DNA of 13,533 bases, taken from assembly GCA_050485785.1 (NCBI GenBank), contig JBJHCA010000084.1, forward strand, positions 1 to 13,533, in the 5' to 3' direction. Below the pieces are notes generated by a model. That model was given only the letters and a program-made list of their open reading frames with translations, was not told the DNA's origin and did not search any database. This DNA is from JBJHCA01 sp050485785 (GTDB lineage: Bacteria > Bacteroidota > Bacteroidia > Chitinophagales > Saprospiraceae). This document shows positions 6,695 through 13,533 of the stretch, piece after piece. The translations under genes were made by a program, and so were the position numbers. Positions within the stretch are counted from its first letter, which is position 1. The number at the start of each line of letters is the position of its first letter.

Positions 6695-9600
6695 ATGAAG
6701 AACACTTACCCTTCATCCTGTTTTGTATTCCTGACAGCCGTTAGTTTTTTCCTGATAGTAAGTAGCAGCAGTGCTTTTGGGCAGACCTGCGGATTCAGTA
6801 CCCAGGTCACAATGACAACCCCACTATCATTGTCTTCGAATTCTGAATTTGCGGATATAAATGGGAATGGATTGTTAGACATTGTATCAGTCTATCTTTC
6901 AGGTACTACATCTTTTAGGTGGTTTCGCAATCTGGGTAACAATCAATATGCAGCTGCTGAAGTTTTGTTTACATTTCCTGATCAAGGTTTTGGAAGTGTA
7001 CAACATTATGCGCTAGGAGACATCAATGGTAATGGAAGAATTGATATTGCGTTTAGAAGAGGTGATCATTTTTTTGTAGCATTCAACAATACATTTGGGA
7101 TATCTCCAAGTTTTAATGTTGTTCACATTGGCGATATTGGAAGTCAAGTATTTGGATTTCCAAGTTCTAATATTCTTCTTGAGGATGTAAACGGAAACGG
7201 AAGGCTTGATCTGGTATTTGCAACTGCTGTTTATAATGGGAGTCCACAAGAAGTATATCTTGTTTATTTTAGTAATACAGGTACTGGAAACCATTATTTT
7301 GTTTCTCTTATCACAACCATACATCATGAGCAGGCAAGTTTTACGCCAATAGGGCCTGAAATTTCCAGGATTGTTGCAGGGGATCTAACAGGAAATGGCA
7401 GAACAGATTTTGCATTTTACAGAGGACTTCAAGCGCCAAATTTGCTACAATCATTGACATTAAATGAAGTAAGTAACTCCTATTCTATAACCACAATTCC
7501 TTTCCCAACAGGATTTAGTACCTCATCCTGGCATAATGCACTTCATTTAGCAGACTTGAGCAACAACGGCAGAATGGAAATTATCTCATCAGGAATTAAT
7601 GCTGCAGGAAGTCAGAACAGAATTGTTGTGTCATCAATGAGTACATCAGGAAGTTTTCAATCTCAGATGTGGATACCTACCAACATTGTCGCTACAGAGA
7701 GTTTATGGCAGCTTCGAGCTATAGATTTAACAGGAAATGGTAACATTGATATTGGAGTTATTGGCTCAGGTGGTAGTTTTCGATTTTATAGTCATCCTGG
7801 AACATTTCCAACAGGAACTTGGGGGTTAAGCCAGTCATTGACCGGCATAATAAATTTTAATTTTGGTGATATAAATAAAGATAACAGGCCTGATATGGTT
7901 ATTGAAACTACCTCATCAGAGATTGCCACAAGACTGCTAAATACAGTATGTATTGCCAACACCCCCCCTTCTCCTCCCCAAAATGCTTCCTTTACTTACA
8001 ATCCCTATACAGGGCAGCTTGAAGTATTCTGGGATCCGGCTACTGATCCCAACCAGCCAAATGCTGCGCTTACTTATCAGGTAGGAGTCAGGTTTGGGTT
8101 TAATAATACTGTTAGCTCTGTCGAATCCGAAACAGATGGTTGGAAGCGAATTGTTCGTTCTGGCCGACAGGGGAGTACCAATAGTTATACCACTCAGGTT
8201 GCCTTTCCCTTCTTGGGAGAAGGAAGCCCTAACCCATACTTCACCAGTGTTTCAGTATCGCTTCAGGCAGTGGATAACTCTTATAGGGGCAGTGACATCG
8301 TTTATGTGGACGGATGTGATCCGAATGATTTCAGCAGTTTTGAATTGATCAGCACCCCTGCAGAAGATACTGTATGGCTGGACTGTGCAGCATCTGTTGA
8401 TGACCATTACGATCAGGTTTCTTTTCTTGGTCCGCTGGATACGGCTAACTGGACATTTATCAGTGATCCGCCAACCGGCAATGGCTTCATCAACCTGAGC
8501 AATGCCCCCAATGCCATTACCCTTACAGGCTCAGACGGTTCAGATGGAGGAGAATATTCAGAATCAGGGGTTGTATCCAAGTATTGTCTGGATCCTACAG
8601 AATTTGGGTTCATGATGTTTGACTGGAATTACTTTACCTCTGACGGACCTCAGTATGATTTATTTGTCATCAAGCACGGCAATCAGTATGAGGAAATAAC
8701 AGCATCCGGGGGTAGTAATAATCAGAACGGGACCATTACAGTTTTTCTTGAACCCGGTAAACCACTGTGTTTTATAATTTACTCAACTGACGATTGTTGT
8801 GGAGAGGGCAATGTGACTATTTCCAATGTGAAGTACATTAGTGATTTGTTTGCTCAGGATGGTTGCCACATAACACACTGGACCAATATCGATGATGAGG
8901 TGGTGAGTACACCCGGCTGCAGCACAACCATAATAAACAGGACATATACTATATGGAACAACTTTGAAAACAATATAACCTATGATCGAACCATCATACT
9001 GGCCCCTTCAGCCCCGGTAATAACCAATATACCCGATTCTGCTTTTTACACTTGTCCGGCTCAGGTACCGGGCGGGGGTACTTATACACCCATTGCTGAA
9101 AGCTCGTGTATTCCATCTTCCAGTATAACGGTTACAGGTCCTGTCAATGTTAACACCAACCTGGGCTGCCCCAATCGTTTTGAACTGAAGCGAACATGGA
9201 CTGCCGATGACAACTGCGGCAATATCGGTACCCACACATTGGTAGTGACTGTATGGGATGATCAACCCCCTGAGTTTGTTTCATTGCCACCCAATACTAC
9301 AGTGGAATGTGACGGCAGCGGCAATGTTTCGGATTTTAATGAATGGCTTGGAATGGCTGCTGCCGTGGATGGCTGTCCGGGAACCGTAAATATTTCCCAT
9401 TCTGTTGAAACTACCACAAGCACAGTTTGTACTATGATTGAGGTTCGAACGGTAACATTTACCGCTACCGATGTGTGCGGAAACTCCACCACTGCCGTCC
9501 GCACCTTCACCATTGAAGACAGTTCCCCTCCGATAGTGGAGTTTCCTCCTGATATCATGGAGTGGCCGCATAACATGTCAGTGGATCCGGAGTTTACGGG

Positions 9601-12600
9601 TTTTCCAGTGGTTTTTGACTGTTCGGAAGTGACTATCGTGTATGAGGATACAGAGCAGTCTGCCAGTTGTCCGCCTTTTGACAATACCATTATCAGGATG
9701 TGGACAGTGACCGATGCCTGTGGAAACAGTGCAGTTACCGGCCAGCAAAATATATTCAGGTATATGGCAGATTATGAGCCGGTTGAGCTTCTGCCTTCAA
9801 TAGTGTCTATTTGTGAAGGCGATTCTTATATACTCGATGCGGGTACGGGCGTGGATTTTATCTGGTCAACAGGAGCTCAGACTCAAAGTATTGAGGTGAG
9901 TTCGGGTGGTACCTATTCGGTTTCTGTAACTACAATCGAAGGGTGTATGTACACCGATGAGACACAGGTATTTCTGTATCTAAATCCGCAGCCACAAATT
10001 GGTGGTCCTGAAACGCTGTGTACGGGTAATACGGCCGTTCTATCTGTAAGTCAGGAATTTGAGTCTTATTTTTGGAGTACCGGAGATGAAACCCAGAGTA
10101 TTGTAATCTCAAATGGTGGATGGTACTATGTGACAGTTTCTCTTACAACCAACCCCACATGTTACGGTGTGGATTCATTTTTTGTTCAAAGCCTTGAAAC
10201 ACCGCCGGTAGTTGAACAAACGGTAGAAATTTGCCAGGGTGAAACGTACACAATCGGCAATAACACCTATAGCAGTCCGGGTACTTATTTTGATACATTG
10301 GAAGCAGCAAATGGTTGTGACAGTATTGTGATCACCACACTTCAGTACTTTGATCCGGTATTCACCTCAATCAGTGCGGCATTTTGTACCGGTGGCAGTT
10401 ATAATTTCAATGGCACCATTCTTACTCAGCCAGGCATCTATTACGATACTTTGCAAACCCCTCAGGGATGTGACTCTATTATAGAACTGACCCTTGAAGA
10501 AAGCCCTGTAATTACCGTTAATATCACTGAGGCCATTTGCGATAATGAAGCTTATGAATTTGACGGCCAGTTTCTGACTGAATCCGGAACCTATTCTGCT
10601 ACATTCCAGACCTCTCAGGGTTGCGACAGTGTTGTCAATCTGACATTAATAGTACATCCTACATACTCGGTACAGATCAATGCTATGATCTGTGAAGGGG
10701 ATGAGTTTGCGTTTAACGGTGAACTTCTGACTGAAACGGGTGAATATGTAGCCCATTTAAGCAGCGTGCAGGGATGTGATTCCACAGTAATTCTATTGCT
10801 GAGTGTGGCACCTGTATATGAAGTACACATGGAGGTGTTTATCTGTGAAGATGACGAGTACGATTTTAACGGGCAGGTTTTAACAGAAGAAGGTACCTAT
10901 TATGACTCACTGGAAACCCAGCTGGGTTGTGATTCAGTGATCGTATTGCATCTTTTTGTGTGGCCGCAATCAGTCACTGAGATCGAGGAGTCGATATGTG
11001 CGGGCGGGGCTTACGATTTTAACGGGACCCTGCTGGATGAATCCGGAACTTACACTGCCATACTGGAAGATGTCAATGGCTGTGATTCGGTAGTTATCCT
11101 TCACCTGACTGTTTTTCCTGCACCTGTAGTTGAAATACAGGCGAGTATTTGTGAAGGGGAGGAGTATAATTTCAACGGGCAAATAGTTTTTGAAACAGGA
11201 GTTTATACAGATACTCTGACCACAGCCGATGGGTGTGATTCCATTGTCGTGCTGAATCTCTCCGTGCATCCGGTATTTGTGACTCCGGTAATTGTAGAAA
11301 TTTGTGCCGGTCAGACATATCTTTTTCATGGTCAGGAATTAACTGAACCGGGGCAGTATACAGCTTTGCTCAGTACGCAATTTGGTTGCGACAGCTTAAT
11401 CGAGCTGACCCTCATGGTATCTCCTGCACTTACAGAAAATATCAATGCATCTATTTGCGAAGGCGAAACTTATTTTTTTGGCAATCAGCAGCTGACCCAG
11501 GCAGGCGTTTATCAGGATACCCTGGAAAGCCAGTTTGGCTGTGACAGCATTGTGATTTTGACCCTGACCGTACATCCGGTTTATACCGTAACGGCAGAGG
11601 TTACCATTTGCGATAACGAAACTTACTTGTTTGGCGGGCAGCAATTATCCCAGCCCGGAACCTATTTTGCCGAATTACAGTCAGTGTTTGGTTGTGACTC
11701 ACTGGTAACGCTTCACCTGAGTGTAATACCTGCAGCAACTACCCAGCTGGCTGAAGAAATATGCGATAACGCATTCTATGTATTCAATGGCGAAGAACTG
11801 ACTGAAACGGGGATATATACTGCTGTGTTTCAGGCAGCTAACGGCTGTGATTCAACTGTTACTCTGAGCCTCACAGTTCAACCGACTTATACTACGGAAA
11901 TTGAAGCGACAATATGCAGTAATGAACCATACGATTTCCATGGTGAATTGCTCACTCAGTCCGGTACTTATCAGGTTACACTGTCAACGGTAAATGGTTG
12001 CGACTCGGTGGTGATACTGGAGCTTACCGTGCTACCGGCATACCTCTTTACACTGAACGAAGAGATATGTCAAAACGAAACCTATGTCTTTTTCGGTCAA
12101 ACGCTGCAAACATCGGGTGTATATATCCAGGAGTTTACGGCTCAAAATGGCTGTGATTCGGTTTTCGAACTGAACCTGACTGTTCATCCCACTTATGAGA
12201 CTGTAATAGAAGAAGAAATTTGCTTTGGCGATGTTTTCACATTCCACGGAGTCAATTACAGTACTTCAGGAGTATATCCTCATATGTTTGAGTCGGAGTT
12301 TGGCTGTGATTCCACGGAGGTGCTCGTTCTTTCGGTATTGCCTGAGAATACTACTACCATTGAAGCTTCCATTTGCGAAGGGGATGAATATGAGTTTGAG
12401 GGTGAAATTTACACCCAGGCGGGAACTTATTCGCATACTTATACCACCTCCCAGGGATGTGACAGCACATTGGTTCTTGTACTTACCGTGCATCCGGTTT
12501 ATACCGTTCAGATCAGCGATGAGATATGCCAGGGATTGAGTTATAGTTTTTTTGATCAGCAACTCACACAGTCGGGTACGTACAGCCACACTTTGACTAC

Positions 12601-13533
12601 AGTAAACGGATGCGATAGCACCATTGTACTAAACCTTAACGTTTTTGCACCCACTGCCACCCAGCTCAATGTAACCATCTGCGAGGGCGGGTCTTATAAT
12701 TTTGAAGGAAATATACTTACCATAGCGGGAACCTACATTGCATGGCTTACTGCAGCAGACGGATGTGACAGCCTGGTTATGCTGAATCTCAGTATCGCAA
12801 CCAGTATTGAAACACAAGACCAGGTCACCATTTGCGAAGGTGAAAGTTACCCCTTTGGCAGCTTGATGCTCACACAGCCCGGAGTTTACACCCAAACGTT
12901 TACCTCTCAGCAGGGTTGCGACAGTATTGTAACCTTAACTCTTTCGGTGCTGCCACTGACCGTTATTAACACCCAGGCCACCATTTGTGAAGGGGAGAGT
13001 TACGATTTTAACGGCGAGCTGCTCACCACACCGGGAACCTATACCGATACTTCTGCAGGGCCCCAGGGGTGCCCTGTTGTAACTATACTGGTGCTCACCG
13101 TCAATCCTGTGGCATCTAACCAGGTTATCGCATTCATTTGTGAAGGCGAAACCTACGTGTTTGGCGACTTAACGCTCACACAAAGCGGCACTTATACTCA
13201 AACTTTTCAAACCACTCAGGGCTGTGACTCTATCGTAGAACTCACGCTTACCGTGCATCCTGTGTATGAAACAGAAATAGAGGATGCTATTTGTGAAGGG
13301 GAGGAGTATTTGTTTTTTGATATCTTTTTGTCGCAACCCGGAACTTATACCCACGTGCTTAGCTCACAGGCGGGTTGCGATAGTGTTATTGTGCTTCATC
13401 TCACGGTTTATCTGTCGTACGAGATTTTGACTTCGGCATCGTTTTGTGCCGGAGGAAGCTATATGTTTAACGGACAAGTCCTGGAAGAACCGGGAACCTA
13501 TACAGCGCAATTGACCACAGTACAGGGCTGTGA
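6695..13533 (+). CDS. Giant secreted multidomain repeat protein (3' partial)
   Basis: I translated the frame from the ATG at 6695 to the window end and found no stop: 2279 complete codons, running off the edge. Residues 1-29 are a signal peptide (hydrophobic core, then SSSSAFG before Q30). Domains in order: seven FG-GAP/VCBS-type repeats (~54-420), an Fn3-like domain (~422-538), a Cys-rich beta domain (~540-720), three HYR-like modules with a (D/T)D-x-CGN motif (~720-1030), two Ig/PKD-like modules with a WSTG core (~1035-1179), and 22 repeats of 51 residues from Cys1180 onward. This layout is typical of large Bacteroidota surface proteins secreted by the type IX system; the sorting domain expected at the C-terminus is not in the window. 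An adhesin or matrix role is inferred. The start has no Shine-Dalgarno sequence, and the promoter lies in the spacer shared with the divergent gene. The 5' part is markedly AT-richer than the rest. Confidence 0.92.
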   Translation, partial: MKNTYPSSCFVFLTAVSFFLIVSSSSAFGQTCGFSTQVTMTTPLSLSSNSEFADINGNGLLDIVSVYLSGTTSFRWFRNLGNNQYAAAEVLFTFPDQGFGSVQHYALGDINGNGRIDIAFRRGDHFFVAFNNTFGISPSFNVVHIGDIGSQVFGFPSSNILLEDVNGNGRLDLVFATAVYNGSPQEVYLVYFSNTGTGNHYFVSLITTIHHEQASFTPIGPEISRIVAGDLTGNGRTDFAFYRGLQAPNLLQSLTLNEVSNSYSITTIPFPTGFSTSSWHNALHLADLSNNGRMEIISSGINAAGSQNRIVVSSMSTSGSFQSQMWIPTNIVATESLWQLRAIDLTGNGNIDIGVIGSGGSFRFYSHPGTFPTGTWGLSQSLTGIINFNFGDINKDNRPDMVIETTSSEIATRLLNTVCIANTPPSPPQNASFTYNPYTGQLEVFWDPATDPNQPNAALTYQVGVRFGFNNTVSSVESETDGWKRIVRSGRQGSTNSYTTQVAFPFLGEGSPNPYFTSVSVSLQAVDNSYRGSDIVYVDGCDPNDFSSFELISTPAEDTVWLDCAASVDDHYDQVSFLGPLDTANWTFISDPPTGNGFINLSNAPNAITLTGSDGSDGGEYSESGVVSKYCLDPTEFGFMMFDWNYFTSDGPQYDLFVIKHGNQYEEITASGGSNNQNGTITVFLEPGKPLCFIIYSTDDCCGEGNVTISNVKYISDLFAQDGCHITHWTNIDDEVVSTPGCSTTIINRTYTIWNNFENNITYDRTIILAPSAPVITNIPDSAFYTCPAQVPGGGTYTPIAESSCIPSSSITVTGPVNVNTNLGCPNRFELKRTWTADDNCGNIGTHTLVVTVWDDQPPEFVSLPPNTTVECDGSGNVSDFNEWLGMAAAVDGCPGTVNISHSVETTTSTVCTMIEVRTVTFTATDVCGNSTTAVRTFTIEDSSPPIVEFPPDIMEWPHNMSVDPEFTGFPVVFDCSEVTIVYEDTEQSASCPPFDNTIIRMWTVTDACGNSAVTGQQNIFRYMADYEPVELLPSIVSICEGDSYILDAGTGVDFIWSTGAQTQSIEVSSGGTYSVSVTTIEGCMYTDETQVFLYLNPQPQIGGPETLCTGNTAVLSVSQEFESYFWSTGDETQSIVISNGGWYYVTVSLTTNPTCYGVDSFFVQSLETPPVVEQTVEICQGETYTIGNNTYSSPGTYFDTLEAANGCDSIVITTLQYFDPVFTSISAAFCTGGSYNFNGTILTQPGIYYDTLQTPQGCDSIIELTLEESPVITVNITEAICDNEAYEFDGQFLTESGTYSATFQTSQGCDSVVNLTLIVHPTYSVQINAMICEGDEFAFNGELLTETGEYVAHLSSVQGCDSTVILLLSVAPVYEVHMEVFICEDDEYDFNGQVLTEEGTYYDSLETQLGCDSVIVLHLFVWPQSVTEIEESICAGGAYDFNGTLLDESGTYTAILEDVNGCDSVVILHLTVFPAPVVEIQASICEGEEYNFNGQIVFETGVYTDTLTTADGCDSIVVLNLSVHPVFVTPVIVEICAGQTYLFHGQELTEPGQYTALLSTQFGCDSLIELTLMVSPALTENINASICEGETYFFGNQQLTQAGVYQDTLESQFGCDSIVILTLTVHPVYTVTAEVTICDNETYLFGGQQLSQPGTYFAELQSVFGCDSLVTLHLSVIPAATTQLAEEICDNAFYVFNGEELTETGIYTAVFQAANGCDSTVTLSLTVQPTYTTEIEATICSNEPYDFHGELLTQSGTYQVTLSTVNGCDSVVILELTVLPAYLFTLNEEICQNETYVFFGQTLQTSGVYIQEFTAQNGCDSVFELNLTVHPTYETVIEEEICFGDVFTFHGVNYSTSGVYPHMFESEFGCDSTEVLVLSVLPENTTTIEASICEGDEYEFEGEIYTQAGTYSHTYTTSQGCDSTLVLVLTVHPVYTVQISDEICQGLSYSFFDQQLTQSGTYSHTLTTVNGCDSTIVLNLNVFAPTATQLNVTICEGGSYNFEGNILTIAGTYIAWLTAADGCDSLVMLNLSIATSIETQDQVTICEGESYPFGSLMLTQPGVYTQTFTSQQGCDSIVTLTLSVLPLTVINTQATICEGESYDFNGELLTTPGTYTDTSAGPQGCPVVTILVLTVNPVASNQVIAFICEGETYVFGDLTLTQSGTYTQTFQTTQGCDSIVELTLTVHPVYETEIEDAICEGEEYLFFDIFLSQPGTYTHVLSSQAGCDSVIVLHLTVYLSYEILTSASFCAGGSYMFNGQVLEEPGTYTAQLTTVQGC
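6854..7950 (+). repeat. Seven FG-GAP/VCBS-type repeats, probable beta-propeller
   Basis: Seven calcium-loop motifs of the form D-x-(N/T/S)-x-(N/D)-(G/N)-x-x-(D/E) start at bases 6854, 7019, 7184, 7382, 7553, 7724 and 7868 (residues 54, 109, 164, 230, 287, 344, 392). Spacings are 55, 55, 66, 57, 57 and 48 residues. The best copies read DINGNGLLD, DINGNGRID and DVNGNGRLD; later ones are DLTGNGRTD, DLSNNGRME, DLTGNGNID and DINKDNRPD. Seven copies is the number that closes an integrin-alpha-like propeller. This segment is probably a ligand- or sugar-binding head at the N-terminus of the secreted protein. Confidence 0.85.
7958..8310 (+). other. Fn3-like domain of the giant protein
   Basis: Residues ~422-538 begin NTPPSPPQNASF and contain LEVFWDPATDPNQPNAALTY, followed by a two-strand section and VSLQAVDNSYRGSDIVYVDG. 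The order W-(D/N)-x-A-(T/S)-D ... L-T-Y ... S-x-Q-A-V-D-x-x-(F/Y)-x-G-S is that of the Fn3-type domain often found after FG-GAP repeats in Bacteroidota extracellular proteins. It probably acts as a spacer between head and stalk. Confidence 0.65.
8311..8855 (+). other. Cys-rich beta domain with TSDGPQYD motif
   Basis: Residues ~540-720 carry FDWNYFTSDGPQYDLFVI, then a Gly/Asn-rich turn, a FLEPGKPLCFIIYSTDDCCG segment and VTISNVKY. I recall similar arrangements (SDG...D.F, then Q-x-G, then pG...F.I.StD...G, then I.N) in other large Bacteroidota secreted proteins but cannot name the family. The adjacent Cys-Cys pair near base 8797 is unusual. Function is unknown. Confidence 0.45.
8856..9775 (+). 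other. Three HYR-like Ig modules
   Basis: Three segments end in the HYR-type motif: RTWTADDNCGN near base 9190, TFTATDVCGN near 9460 and RMWTVTDACGN near 9695. The first two are followed by a DDQPPEF or EDSSPPIVEFPPD linker that starts the next module. Each module has further paired Cys, as in TVECDGSGN and VDGCPGTV. HYR modules are Ig-like and are known in surface and adhesion proteins. Confidence 0.65.
9812..10231 (+). repeat. Two Ig/PKD-like modules preceding the 51-codon array
   Basis: Two copies of 69 and 71 codons start at the Cys codons 9812 (ICEGDSYILDAG) and 10019 (LCTGNTAVLSV). Each has a FIWSTGAQTQSI or YFWSTGDETQSI core, then GGTYSVSVTT or GGWYYVTVSLT and a second Cys. Their beginning and end resemble the 51-codon repeats that follow, but with an extra hairpin of about 18-20 residues in the middle. 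Confidence 0.7.
10232..13533 (+). repeat. 22 tandem 51-codon (153-bp) two-cysteine repeats
   Basis: Units start at the Cys codons 10232, 10385, 10538, 10691, 10844, 10997, 11150, 11303, 11456, 11609, 11762, 11915, 12068, 12221, 12374, 12527, 12680, 12833, 12986, 13139, 13292 and 13445. Every interval is exactly 153 bp. Twenty-one units are complete and the last is cut by the window end at its GCD. Typical start is ICEGExYxFNG, then LTxxGTY around positions 14-19, then GCDS at 28-31, LxLTV near 35-39 and Pro around 41. Cys1 and Cys29 occur in all units; a disulfide within each unit is likely. GCDS is intact in all complete units but number 19. The copies have diverged strongly in sequence but not in length. 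This is probably a rigid stalk of small beta domains. Confidence 0.93.

Noticed and set aside
9008..13354. A series of minus-strand open frames with similar RMHG and ITA motifs
   Set aside because: They are antisense shadows of the 51-codon repeats and HYR modules; their similarity to each other follows from the repeat itself, and none has a plausible domain or signal.
10232..13533. Regular 153-bp periodicity as a CRISPR array or satellite DNA
   Set aside because: The period is exactly 51 codons in an open frame with conserved residues; the DNA itself is diverged and has no constant short repeats with spacers.
1..13533. tRNA, rRNA or transposase genes
   Set aside because: None seen on reading both strands; no cloverleaf-like or transposase motif found.

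Overview
This window looks like a chromosomal segment of a Bacteroidota (Bacteroidetes) bacterium. Several things point there. There is a BatD-type protein. Starts lack Shine-Dalgarno sequences and have A/T-rich leaders. One clear promoter box has the Bacteroidota form TAnnTTTG. There is also a very large secreted protein in which an FG-GAP propeller is followed by Fn3-, HYR- and Ig-like modules and a long repeat tract, a layout typical of cargo of the type IX secretion system. Genus cannot be decided from the sequence.

Bases 1-2906 (+ strand) hold two ABC exporter half-transporters, the first cut by the window edge. Their ATPase motifs are complementary: the first has an Asp in place of the catalytic Glu, and the second has a degenerate signature. 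This is the pattern of an asymmetric heterodimeric exporter. Bases 2929-3465 (- strand) encode a short secreted protein matching only the first domain of BatD. Bases 3752-5067 (+ strand) encode a small two-helix membrane protein with a zinc-less anti-sigma-like N-terminus, then an inositol-monophosphatase family enzyme. Bases 5107-6570 (- strand) encode an unrecognised exported protein with TPR-like repeats and a C-terminal membrane anchor.

From 6695 to the end of the window (+ strand) there is one uninterrupted reading frame of 2279 complete codons with no stop. It encodes a signal peptide, seven FG-GAP/VCBS-type repeats, an Fn3-like domain, a Cys-rich beta domain, three HYR-like modules, two Ig/PKD-like modules and then 22 copies of a two-cysteine repeat. 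The repeat period is exactly 51 codons (153 bp) at every junction, although the copies have diverged widely. The C-terminus lies outside the window. The first ~1.3 kb of this frame is clearly AT-richer than the rest, which suggests mosaic origin.

The genes show no single shared pathway. The main theme is the cell envelope: export, periplasmic and surface proteins. The most unusual object is the indel-free 51-codon repeat array. No RNA genes, CRISPR arrays or transposase genes were seen.
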